From the NCBI GenBank assembly GCA_034414555.1, contig DAOUMA010000016.1:171775-235774 (forward strand): 64,000 bases of DNA, written 5' to 3'. Source of the stretch: CG2-30-46-19 sp034414555. GTDB lineage: Bacteria; Chloroflexota; Dehalococcoidia; GIF9; AB-539-J10. Every line of letters begins with the position of its first letter. The stretch's first letter is position 1. The position numbers and the translations under genes are program-made. Below, in pieces: positions 53,056 to 60,824 of this stretch. Under the pieces are notes generated by a model that saw only the letters and a program-made list of their open reading frames with translations, was not told where the DNA came from and did not search any database.

Positions 53056-54749
53056 CGTTGAGATAGCTCTTCCAGGACAGCCAGGACATCCTGCTGTGGC
53101 ACACTGGCGCGAATCGCTGTTTTACCGATACCTTCCAGAAGAACCCAGCGAATTCCCTTTGCCTTGGTCTTTTTATCCACCTCCGTAGCCTTAGCTATTT
53201 CAGCTAAATTTACCCCGAAAAAAGCAGTAGGCAAACCGAACTTTCGCAGCAGTGATTGCTGCCGCTTAACTACGCGGGCAGGCAAAATACCCAATCTCTG
53301 GCTGAGCTTCGCTGCCCCCATCATGCCGATAGCCACTGCCTCACCATGGAGGAAGCCAATATATCGAGTAGCCGTTTCCAGCCCATGGGCAATGGTATGT
53401 CCATAATTCAGGATAATGCGTTGTCCCCTTTCCTTCTCATCCTGGCTGACAACCTGTGCTTTCAGGCTTGCACTATGTATAATCGCTTCGTTAACCGCAC
53501 CCTGTTCCAGCTTTGTCAACCGGTCTACGTTAGACTCCAGAAATTCGAAAAAGTCTTTATCTAATATCAGCCCGTATTTAACGACTTCAGCCCAGCCGGA
53601 GGTCAACTCACGTTCGGGTAAAGTAGCCAGAGCCTGGGTATCAGCTAAAATAAAATTGGGTTGATAGAAAGCGCCAATAAGATTTTTACCTTCAGGATGG
53701 TTAACCGCCACCTTACCTCCGATACTGGCATCGACCATGGCTATCAGGCTGGTAGGCACCTGTATCCAGGGGATGCCCCGCAAATAAGTAGCAGCTACAA
53801 AGCCGGCTAAATCACCAATCATCCCGCCACCCAGGGCAATAAGTATATCGTCCCGCTCCACCCGCTTCTTTATTAGAAAGTTGTAAATGTCTATGGCGGT
53901 ATTTATGCTCTTGGTTTTTTCGCCTGGCGGTACTACAAATGAATTAACTGCAAAACCAGCATTTCTTAAAACCTCCCCAACCCGGTCCCCATAAAGGCGA
54001 GAGACATTTTCATCGCTAATCACAATAGCTACGTGGGATGAAGTAACTTTTTTTAGCTCCTCTCCGAGCTTATCTAATAAGCCATAGCCGACAAAAATGG
54101 GATATCTTCGAGTGGCTGTTTCCACCCAGCAAGCAACGTCTTTATCAACCTTTAGCGGTGGGGCTAATTTCTTCTCCCGTGACGGGAGAGGATTAAGATG
54201 AGGGTGATGAGCAGAACAATGCAACCCCCACCCTCGTATCACCGCCTTAGCTACTTCATTGACGCTTAAATCATCGGTATTAATCACCAGGTCAACATCA
54301 TCATAGTAAGGCTGTCTTCGGGCTTTAAGCTGCCGAATGCGCTCTAAAGGATTATCACCTTCAAGGAGAGGACGAATTTCAGAGCCATGACCACTCTCCT
54401 GAAACAGCCGCTGATAAATTGTCTCCGGTTTAGCATCAAGGCAAACGATGAATCCATTCCGGGCAAGCTGAGTATGATTCTGTGGGTCAACTATGGCACC
54501 GCCGCCAGTGGCGATAACTTTGTGACTTCGCCGGGAAGCTCTTTTTATGACTTCTCGCTCCAGCTCCCGGAATTTCTCCTCCCCATCCGGCTGAAAAATC
54601 TCAGCAATGGGTTTGCCAGCTAACTTCACTATTTCGGCATCGGTATCGATAAAATCCCAGCCCAGTTGTCCCGCTATCTCCCTGGCTACCACGGACTTGC
54701 CCGTGCCCGAGAACCCGGTGATAACGATATTGCCTGCTTGCCTGCTCAT
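53052..54749 (-). CDS. aroKB: Shikimate kinase / 3-dehydroquinate synthase fusion
   Basis: Two shikimate enzymes in one chain. Residues about 1-172 are shikimate kinase (P-loop GFSGTGKS, FIDTDAEI, ATGGGAIVD, RPLLEG). Residues about 200-565 are 3-dehydroquinate synthase (VVPPGEKTKS, ALGGGMIGDLAGFVAATYLRG, PTSLIAMVDASIGGKV, the zinc-ligand NYGHTIAHGLE, FLHGEAVAIG). The linker around 180-195 (HHPHLNPLPSREKK) is translated dispersed-repeat DNA. The start could be the GTG six bases earlier. It overlaps the prenyltransferase gene. Confidence 0.95.
   Translation of the reverse strand: MSRQAGNIVITGFSGTGKSVVAREIAGQLGWDFIDTDAEIVKLAGKPIAEIFQPDGEEKFRELEREVIKRASRRSHKVIATGGGAIVDPQNHTQLARNGFIVCLDAKPETIYQRLFQESGHGSEIRPLLEGDNPLERIRQLKARRQPYYDDVDLVINTDDLSVNEVAKAVIRGWGLHCSAHHPHLNPLPSREKKLAPPLKVDKDVACWVETATRRYPIFVGYGLLDKLGEELKKVTSSHVAIVISDENVSRLYGDRVGEVLRNAGFAVNSFVVPPGEKTKSINTAIDIYNFLIKKRVERDDILIALGGGMIGDLAGFVAATYLRGIPWIQVPTSLIAMVDASIGGKVAVNHPEGKNLIGAFYQPNFILADTQALATLPERELTSGWAEVVKYGLILDKDFFEFLESNVDRLTKLEQGAVNEAIIHSASLKAQVVSQDEKERGQRIILNYGHTIAHGLETATRYIGFLHGEAVAIGMMGAAKLSQRLGILPARVVKRQQSLLRKFGLPTAFFGVNLAEIAKATEVDKKTKAKGIRWVLLEGIGKTAIRASVPQQDVLAVLEELSQR
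54171..54213. repeat. Dispersed repeat inside the aroK-aroB linker
   Basis: Contains the hairpin CTCCCG-TGA-CGGGAG (54174-54188) followed by AGGATTAAGATGAGGGTGA, a sequence type usually found between genes. Here it is in frame and encodes the interdomain linker. Confidence 0.7.
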
Positions 54750-54962
54750 TTTCACGAAAATTCTTAGTCAGTATATGAGAAAAGCCCTATTGGGGCAAGG
54801 GCTCAACCAGTCTTAGATTTTCAGGCGAGTGGAACTTAGAGGAATCTTAATTACACAAAAAAGATACCACGAAAACCAAAACAAGATAATCATTTCAGAG
54901 CTTACTGTGAATTACTACTATGTATAGAAGATCAGAAATCCTAATAGTTATTTAACAGAAGA

Positions 54963-55175
54963 CTATACCGTTACAGCTACCTCTGCTAGCTCTACATCTT
55001 CAGGTATAGCAAGCCCATCTTTCTGTAAAGACTCCAAGTAGCCCTGTATAGCCTCTTTAGTATGGTCAAGAGCTTCCTCTTTCGTCCGCCCTTGAGTAAC
55101 ACATCCCGGCAAAGCTGGCACAGTCGCTGTGTAATAACCCTCGTTGTATTCCAGAACTACCTTATATCTTACCAT
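54963..55175 (-). CDS. HicB-family antitoxin (copy 1)
   Basis: A 70-residue HicB fold: YKVVLEYNEGYYTATVPALPGC, TQGRTKEEALDHTKEAI, then an acidic end. The usual RNase-H-like antitoxin N-terminus is complete but no DNA-binding tail is present. It starts directly after the stop of the broken hicA, with GGGGGT before the ATG. Confidence 0.85.
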   Translation of the reverse strand: MVRYKVVLEYNEGYYTATVPALPGCVTQGRTKEEALDHTKEAIQGYLESLQKDGLAIPEDVELAEVAVTV

Positions 55176-55176
55176 C

Positions 55177-55400
55177 TTACCCCCGAAGTAGCTTGACGAA
55201 CTCCTCAACAGCTAGATTAGCCGTGCGAAGAATGGCTTTTAGCGTGCCCGGGCCAACTCATGGTGTCTAGGAACAGTGACTGGTTTACGTCCAGGACATC
55301 TCATCCTCACATGGCTACCCTTAATACGAGCTACCCGATAGCCAATGCGCTCTAGCGCTGATATGCACTGGGCTCCTGAAATAACCGGGAGTTCGGGCAG
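55177..55400 (-). pseudogene. Broken hicA toxin gene
   Basis: Read from 55400 the frame gives LPELPVISGAQCISALERIG, VARIKGSHVRMRCPG and VTVPRHHELA, a clear HicA toxin, but the start codon is CTG. A one-base loss near 55247-55251 shifts the frame, after which GTLKAILRTANLAVEEFVKLL continues in another frame to a TAA at 55177. It is doubly inactivated. It lies between two hicB genes. Confidence 0.8.
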
Positions 55401-55612
55401 CAGGCGCTAACCTCAACCTGGTCAAGGGCATATTCCTTGGGCACTGTCCATCCCTCCTCATCCATGCTTTCCAGGCAGAGTTCAGCGGCTTCTTTGATAT
55501 TAGCCAGTGCTTCCTCCTTAGTCCTACCCTGCGAAATATATCCAAGGAGCACCGGTATCTCGGCTACTATGTAACCATCTTCACCCTCTGTGAGAATAAC
55601 AGGCAGTTTCAT
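55352..55612 (-). CDS. HicB-family antitoxin (copy 2), C-terminus read through into hicA
   Basis: An 86-residue protein: VILTEGEDGYIVAEIPVLLG, SQGRTKEEALANIKEAAELC and VPKEYALDQVEVSA are HicB. The last about 16 residues (CCPNSRLFQEPSAYQR) are out-of-frame hicA sequence. A TGATG in place of TGCTG would have ended hicB and started hicA. So a single base change probably removed both signals. Confidence 0.82.
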   Translation of the reverse strand: MKLPVILTEGEDGYIVAEIPVLLGYISQGRTKEEALANIKEAAELCLESMDEEGWTVPKEYALDQVEVSACCPNSRLFQEPSAYQR

Positions 55613-55652
55613 CTTTTATCCTATAAAATCCCAATATGATTATAATCCATCA

Positions 55653-56843
55653 TCAGAAACAAGGCAAAGACAACTGATAATTACGGTAATTCGCCAGCGT
55701 TTCTTTTAAGCTGTCTCCGCCGAATTTCTCAAGGCAGGTATCGGCGAGAACGATAGCCAGCATTGCTTCGCCGATTACCCCGGCAGCAGGAACAACACAG
55801 ATATCGCTGCGCTCGTAGTGAGCTTTAGCCTTTTTGCCGGTTTGTAAGTCAATGGAATCCAGCGGATTAACCAGAGTAGCGATAGGCTTAACCACCGCTC
55901 TGACCACTATATTCTCGCCATTGCTTATGCCACCTTCAATGCCGCCAGCATGGTTGGTAGGGCGATGCCAGGGCAGAGATTGCTTCGTCGCTGACGCTCC
56001 TCGCAATGACAAAGAAGGAGAATGCTCACCAGTGACGGGGGAAGGGCTGGGCTCGATAACATCTTGAGCTTGCGAGCCTTTAAGTTCCGCCAGGGCAAAA
56101 CCATCTCCTATCCCCACTCCTTTTACCGCGTTAATGCTCATTATCGCCCGGGCGATTCTGCCATCGAGGCGGCGGTCCCACTGAACGTGGCTGCCCAAGC
56201 CTACCGGGACTCCGGTGGCAATTACTTCAAAAATCCCGCCTAACGTGTCACCTTCAGCCTTAGCTTTATCAATGGCGGCTATCATTTGCTTTTCCAGCTC
56301 AGCATTAGCGCAGCGAACCGGAGACGCTTCCACCTGCTGCCAGTCTATGGAGACTGCTTCGCGCAGCTCATAATGGCACCCCCCAATTGCCACAGTGTGG
56401 CTGTGAATGGCGATGCCAAGCTCTTCCAGAAATCTTTTGGCTACCGCCCCAACAGCCACTCTAGCCGCTGTTTCTCGAGCGCTGGCTCGCTCCATAATCG
56501 GTCTGATATCGCTAATGCCATACTTAACAACTCCAGCGAGGTCAGCATGCCCGGGACGAGGACAGGACACCGGCTCAGCCTCCCAGTCTCGCCAATCCTT
56601 GTTGTAGATAAGCAATGCAATTGGACTACCCGTGGTAAGCCCGTGCCATAGTCCCGAGATAATCTCAACCTTATCTTCCTCAATCTTCATGCGGGAACTG
56701 CGCCCATAGCCTGCCTGGCGGCGTCTTAATTCTCCGTCGATATATTCGGCCGGCAAGGGCAAGCCATTGACCATGCCCTCAATTATGGCGGTCAATGCCT
56801 TTCCATGTGATTCACCGGCAGTGAGAAAGCGAAATCTTTCCAT
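55653..56843 (-). CDS. aroC: Chorismate synthase, with in-frame repeat insertion
   Basis: A 396-residue chorismate synthase: RFLTAGESHGKALTAIIEG, RRRQAGYGRSSRMKIE, GRPGHADLAG-like PRPGHADLAG, RASARETAARVAVGA and HAGGIEGGISNGE. It makes chorismate from EPSP with reduced FMN. Between about residues 263 and 290 it carries roughly 25 extra residues (SPSPVTGEHSPSLSLRGASA and a little more) that come from dispersed-repeat DNA. The reading frame is kept. Whether the enzyme is still active cannot be told from sequence. The gene precedes the hicBA remnant on the minus strand. Confidence 0.94.
   Translation of the reverse strand: MERFRFLTAGESHGKALTAIIEGMVNGLPLPAEYIDGELRRRQAGYGRSSRMKIEEDKVEIISGLWHGLTTGSPIALLIYNKDWRDWEAEPVSCPRPGHADLAGVVKYGISDIRPIMERASARETAARVAVGAVAKRFLEELGIAIHSHTVAIGGCHYELREAVSIDWQQVEASPVRCANAELEKQMIAAIDKAKAEGDTLGGIFEVIATGVPVGLGSHVQWDRRLDGRIARAIMSINAVKGVGIGDGFALAELKGSQAQDVIEPSPSPVTGEHSPSLSLRGASATKQSLPWHRPTNHAGGIEGGISNGENIVVRAVVKPIATLVNPLDSIDLQTGKKAKAHYERSDICVVPAAGVIGEAMLAIVLADTCLEKFGGDSLKETLANYRNYQLSLPCF
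55976..56050. repeat. Two dispersed repeat pieces inserted in aroC
   Basis: 55976-56010 is one arm of the GTCATTGCGAGG...GCAATCTC element (also at 58865-58970). 56020-56050 (CACCAGTGACGGGGGAAGGG) is a second repeat type. Together they account for the extra residues in AroC. Confidence 0.75.
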
Positions 56844-56869
56844 CGGCTTTCCTTAATTATCCCTGCCAT

Positions 56870-57820
56870 TCAGGGTGAGACGAGGTATCTGGGCTGAGGA
56901 TAAGTCTGGGTTAACGTTTCCAGCAAAACGATATCCTGCCCGCTTAACCCCAGCACCCTCAATTTAATCAGGCTGCTTAATTCAGATGAACTTAACCCGA
57001 GAAGCTTTTCCAGGATTGACCCTGCCGCGGGTTTGTAATACTTCAACTCCGGAGATACAGCGCCGGATAGCTCCGTTGCCACTTCCACTGCCTTATCCAG
57101 TCCACCCAGCTCGTCTACCAGACCGAGTCCCATGGCTTCGCTGCCGGTATAAAGCTGCCCCGTGGCTAAGCTTCTTACTTCCGCCTTATCCATTCCCCTG
57201 CCTGCAGCAACGACATCAATAAATTGCTCGTAATATTCATCAACCAGACCTTGCATGATTTTCTGCTCATCAGGTGTCAGGTTTCTATACCCCTCATACA
57301 TATCCTTATGCTCGCCACCGGTGAAAGTCTGCATCTCAATGCCCAGCTTATCAAACAAGCCCTTGAGGTTAGGTATCTCGGCAATAACTCCGATGCTTCC
57401 CGTCAGCGTCCCGGGGAGAGCCACTATCTTGTCTGCCTCACAGGAAATATAGTAGCCACCAGAAGCAGCAATCGAGCCCATGCTGACCACAACAGGCATC
57501 AATTGCTTGGCCTGCTCTATTTCCTCCAGGATTTCCTGGCATGGCGCTACCTCGCCACCGGGACTGTCCACACGCAGGATAATCGCCTTTACTGAAGAAT
57601 CTGCCTCCGCCTCCCCTAACAGCTGCCGCACCATATCTGGAGTAATAACACCGCTATACGTAAGTGGGCTGCTTGTTCCCGCAATATCACCAGTGAGTGT
57701 AATCACTGCAATTTTATCCCGGCCAACTCCGCCGGGCATTGAAACACAGCTAACTGGAACTAACATCACCAAAAGCAGCAGCACCACTATACCAATAAGA
57801 GCCACTCTTCTCTGTTTCAT
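56870..57820 (-). CDS. sppA: Signal peptide peptidase SppA
   Basis: A 316-residue membrane-anchored serine protease: N-terminal membrane helix (VALIGIVVLLLLVMLVPVSC), KAIILRVDSPGGEV, the catalytic Ser region SMGSIAASGGYYIS with the following GTLTGSIGVI. It degrades cleaved signal peptides at the membrane. About 100 bases of repeat-type DNA separate it from aroE. Confidence 0.93.
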   Translation of the reverse strand: MKQRRVALIGIVVLLLLVMLVPVSCVSMPGGVGRDKIAVITLTGDIAGTSSPLTYSGVITPDMVRQLLGEAEADSSVKAIILRVDSPGGEVAPCQEILEEIEQAKQLMPVVVSMGSIAASGGYYISCEADKIVALPGTLTGSIGVIAEIPNLKGLFDKLGIEMQTFTGGEHKDMYEGYRNLTPDEQKIMQGLVDEYYEQFIDVVAAGRGMDKAEVRSLATGQLYTGSEAMGLGLVDELGGLDKAVEVATELSGAVSPELKYYKPAAGSILEKLLGLSSSELSSLIKLRVLGLSGQDIVLLETLTQTYPQPRYLVSP

Positions 57821-57920
57821 TTCTCTCCTCCTTCCAGCAATTTTTTGTAGTAGCTATCAGCTTTCAGCCTTCAACGATTGGCTAGCCGCTGATTGCCGAT
57901 TACTGGCTCTTTTTCATATA

Positions 57921-58781
57921 CTAACATGCTTCTTCAGCTTTGTTAAACATTATGTCAACTGGAGCCTTCTTTCCCGTCCATAGCTCAAAGGAAGCCGCTC
58001 CTTGATATACTAGCATAGGTAAGCCGCCAAGGGTATCAGCCCCGGACTTCTGTGCTGAGTGCAACAAAGGCGTCACCCGGGGATTGAATACCAGGTCATA
58101 GACTAGAATACCCTCGGGAATTACATCGCCGGAGAGCGGTGACCGCCCTTGCTGGGGACTATATTTCATTCCTATGGTAGTGCAATGGACTATTAACCGA
58201 CAGCGCTTAAAGGTATCAGCCGAATTTACGGTCTGCCAGGGCAAGACAGCGATTCTGGTTTTCCAGCCAGCTCCGGTTATATAGCGATTTATATGCTCGG
58301 CCAGGGCTTTGGACTTATCCAGTATTCCATCCATAATAGTGAGCGAACTTACTTTGTTCTGCACCAGGGAAAAACACACCGCCCTAGCAACCCCGCCAGC
58401 ACCTAAAATTACCGCCTCTACGCCCTCAGGCTCAAATTTGCCCTCTCTGCGTAGCGCAGTGATAAATCCATCTGCATCGGTATTGAACCCCAGGAGCTTG
58501 TCCCCTTTTCTAGCGATGGTGTTGATTGCCCCAATCAAAGCTGCCCGCTCATCAACCTGGTCCAGTAAAGGCAGAACCGTTTCCTTGTAAGGCGTGGTTA
58601 CATTGGCGCCCAGGTTTTGTGGCTTTTTTAACCCGGCTATCCGGGAGCTGAGCTTCTCCGGACTTGTTTCCCAGAGTTGGTAGCGAATGTCGAGGTGATA
58701 GTAATCCAGAGCCGCCTGCTGAAAATAGGGTGAGATAGAGTGCTTAACCGGATAACCAATAAGACCGATGAAATCAGGCAT
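57921..58781 (-). CDS. aroE: Shikimate dehydrogenase
   Basis: About 286 residues from the ATG at 58781. FIGLIGYPVKHSISPYFQQA at the start, the catalytic Lys in NVTTPYKETVLP, NTDADGFITAL and the NADP-binding GAGGVARAVCFSL follow. It reduces 3-dehydroshikimate. With aroKB and aroC on the same strand it forms a loose shikimate cluster; aroQ is elsewhere in the window. Confidence 0.95.
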   Translation of the reverse strand: MPDFIGLIGYPVKHSISPYFQQAALDYYHLDIRYQLWETSPEKLSSRIAGLKKPQNLGANVTTPYKETVLPLLDQVDERAALIGAINTIARKGDKLLGFNTDADGFITALRREGKFEPEGVEAVILGAGGVARAVCFSLVQNKVSSLTIMDGILDKSKALAEHINRYITGAGWKTRIAVLPWQTVNSADTFKRCRLIVHCTTIGMKYSPQQGRSPLSGDVIPEGILVYDLVFNPRVTPLLHSAQKSGADTLGGLPMLVYQGAASFELWTGKKAPVDIMFNKAEEAC

Positions 58782-58864
58782 CCCCCAACATCTTATCAAG
58801 CAAACCCTGTCCCTGCAATGGCTGGTGTTCGTTCATATGATTGGTGACACTTAACTTCCTTCCT

Positions 58865-58970
58865 TGTCATTGCGAGGCACAAAGTGCCGAAGCAATCTCA
58901 TGGGTTTGCTTCACTTCGTTCGCAATGACTGCCAGGGAAACAGGATTGCCACGCTTTGCTCGCAATGACA
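58865..58970. repeat. Dispersed palindromic repeat, GTCATTGCGAG type
   Basis: Perfect 12-base terminal inverted repeats TGTCATTGCGAG (58865-58876) and CTCGCAATGACA (58959-58970), with an additional internal end CGCAATGAC (58921-58929), so it may be a composite of two copies. The gene-free gap 58782-59339 holds this element and two minus-strand terminators. Confidence 0.8.
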
Positions 58971-59091
58971 GGTTGGAATTGCTAAACCCTCTCTGATTAA
59001 AGCCGAGGTATGCCTGAAGCTTAATAGAGTCAGCCGCAAATAGCAGGAAGTCAACCGGCAACCTTTGTCGCTCTTGCTGGTGTAGCATTAG

Positions 59092-59127
59092 TAAAAAAGA
59101 GGAGGGTCGGTATACCGACCCTCCTCT
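59092..59127 (-). terminator. Strong rho-independent terminator (minus strand)
   Basis: Perfect 13-base stem AGAGGAGGGTCGG (59098-59110) with CCGACCCTCCTCT (59115-59127) around TATA, followed on the minus strand by six T. It would end a short transcript arising in 59128-59277. Confidence 0.85.
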
Positions 59128-59277
59128 AACCTGTCAGTCTGGAAGCTGAGACCTATCGACAGCCACACAGCCTACTTGCAGTCCGCTATAGCAAGGTAAG
59201 CTGCTATGTCCAGGTCCACCTGTTGAGCCAACTTCTGATCCTGTCTCTCAGTCGTATTAGTCGGACTGGCCTGACAT
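59128..59277 (-). other. Stretch between two minus-strand terminators, possible small RNA or peptide
   Basis: It lies between the terminator of the surface-protein gene and a second, stronger terminator. On the minus strand a TTG at 59231 opens a 19-residue frame (MAQQVDLDIAAYLAIADCK) ending at 59172. No promoter is evident. It may be a small RNA or just a relic. Confidence 0.25.
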
Positions 59278-59317
59278 AAAAAGGGGGAAGGTCCTTAAGG
59301 GACCCTTCCCCTTTTAC
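59278..59317 (-). terminator. Rho-independent terminator of the surface-protein gene
   Basis: On the minus strand: GGGGAAGGGTCC, loop with TTAA, GGACCTTCCCC, then five T. The stem has one bulged G. It is about 20 bases after the stop at 59340. Confidence 0.8.
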
Positions 59318-59339
59318 CTCACTTGCTAAACACCCCTAC

Positions 59340-60674
59340 TTAAGGCAAGGTATCCCAGAAAGTGAGATTTGCGGCATCCTTGGCCTGTTTACCGTTCGCG
59401 GCGATACCCGGAGTAAACACTCCAGTGTCACCACTCTCGTTGAAGGCGGCCATGTCACTCGCCGCAGCCTGGACTTGGGCTAGCGTGCCAGTAGCGAAGT
59501 ATGTCCTGGCTTGAGCGATGGACATCAGAGGACCAGAAGGCGATGACCCGAACGCGGCATTGTTCAAGATGGCTGCTACCAATTGCTGCAGCAACTGCAT
59601 CCTGGCCTGGTCTAGTTGGGTACGCTTAGCGTCTTTGCCCTTGCCGGTTGACGTCTGGGCAATATTGGACCAAAAGGCACCCATCAGTTTCCCCTGGTCG
59701 CTTATCAAATGCGAGCCGATGGTTTGATCGGAGGCTGATAGTCCAGGATATGTGTGCCCGCCGACGGTGCCGCCAAACCACACTGCGTCGGAAAGCAGCA
59801 TGTGGGTTGCCCAGAAGCCCTGCGTCCGCGTGGTCAGGGCTGCGGTATTATCGTAGGTTATGGTTACCGTGTCCCCTGCGGCGAGTACGCTGATGGTGGC
59901 TATTCCCGTACTCTGATCCACAGATACCGTTGATGTGCCCAGTGCAGATGTGAACGCAAGAGCATCAAGGGTCCAGCCGCTTTGCGCGTTCTCGGTGATA
60001 GTCCCGTAGTCTCCAGGAATCAAGTTAGCGAATGTCTGCGAACCGGTCCCACCTGATGTTGTGATCGAGATTGGACTCGGTAGTACGGTAGCTGTGAAGG
60101 TGAAGGTTCCGGTCCCACCCTTGGCATCTTTCACGAGGATGATGGTAGCCAGCTTGGTGTTGCTGTAGGTGACCGTCCCAGTGCCATTGATGGGTACCGT
60201 AACGTTCTTGATCAGGCTCGGGTCGTTGGAAATCCAGCCCGCAGGCAGTGCGCCCTCGGTCACATTGTAGTTTCCTGCCGTCACCAGCACCGACACCGAG
60301 CCGGTGCCACCAACGGTGGTGATGCTCTGAGGCGACACGCTGCTGGGACCAGTCGCTGTAAAGTTGAAGGTGCCGTCACCGCCCGTGGCGTTCTTGACTA
60401 TCTGTAACATGCCCTGGGCGGTGTTATTGTAGGTGACCGTCCCGGTGCCATTGATGGGTACCGTAACGTTCTTGATCAGGCTCAGGTCGTTGGAAATCCA
60501 GCCCGCAGGCAGTGTGCCCTCGGTCACGGTGTAGTTTCCTGCCGTCACCAGCACCGACACCGAGCCGGTGCCACCAACGGTGGTGATGCTCTGAGGCGAC
60601 ACACTGCTGGGACCAGTCGCTGTAAAGTTGAAGGTGCCGTCACCGCCCGTGGTGTTCTTGACTATCTGCAACAT
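59340..60674 (-). CDS. Surface protein, C-terminal part (repeat region), separated by an in-frame stop
   Basis: The 444-residue frame from the ATG at 60674. It has two nearly identical 88-residue prealbumin-like repeats (TGGDGTFNFTATGPSSVSPQS; LPAGWISND), a third diverged copy (GGTGTFTFTATVLPSPISI), then QGFWATHMLLSDAVWFGGTV and a helical, Gln/Ala-rich end. It is in the same frame as 60825-62114 and directly continues it after a single TAA, so the two are most likely one gene. If translated alone it would lack a signal peptide. Confidence 0.7.
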   Translation of the reverse strand: MLQIVKNTTGGDGTFNFTATGPSSVSPQSITTVGGTGSVSVLVTAGNYTVTEGTLPAGWISNDLSLIKNVTVPINGTGTVTYNNTAQGMLQIVKNATGGDGTFNFTATGPSSVSPQSITTVGGTGSVSVLVTAGNYNVTEGALPAGWISNDPSLIKNVTVPINGTGTVTYSNTKLATIILVKDAKGGTGTFTFTATVLPSPISITTSGGTGSQTFANLIPGDYGTITENAQSGWTLDALAFTSALGTSTVSVDQSTGIATISVLAAGDTVTITYDNTAALTTRTQGFWATHMLLSDAVWFGGTVGGHTYPGLSASDQTIGSHLISDQGKLMGAFWSNIAQTSTGKGKDAKRTQLDQARMQLLQQLVAAILNNAAFGSSPSGPLMSIAQARTYFATGTLAQVQAAASDMAAFNESGDTGVFTPGIAANGKQAKDAANLTFWDTLP

Positions 60675-60681
60675 GCCCTGG
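60154..60681 (-). repeat. Two tandem 264-base coding repeats
   Basis: The units 60154-60417 and 60418-60681 are nearly identical and encode 88 residues each. Few substitutions separate them, so the duplication is recent or homogenised. A recombination or copy-number hot spot. Confidence 0.85.
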
Positions 60682-60824
60682 GCGGTATCCGTGTACGTGA
60701 TGGTGACAGCGTCCCCACTGGCGAGAGTTATGGTAGCAGTAGGTGGTGAGCTGACATTAATGGTGCTACCCCCCGTGCTGCTAGTACCGGTCAGACTTGT
60801 CAGGGTCCAACCGCTGGGGACTGT

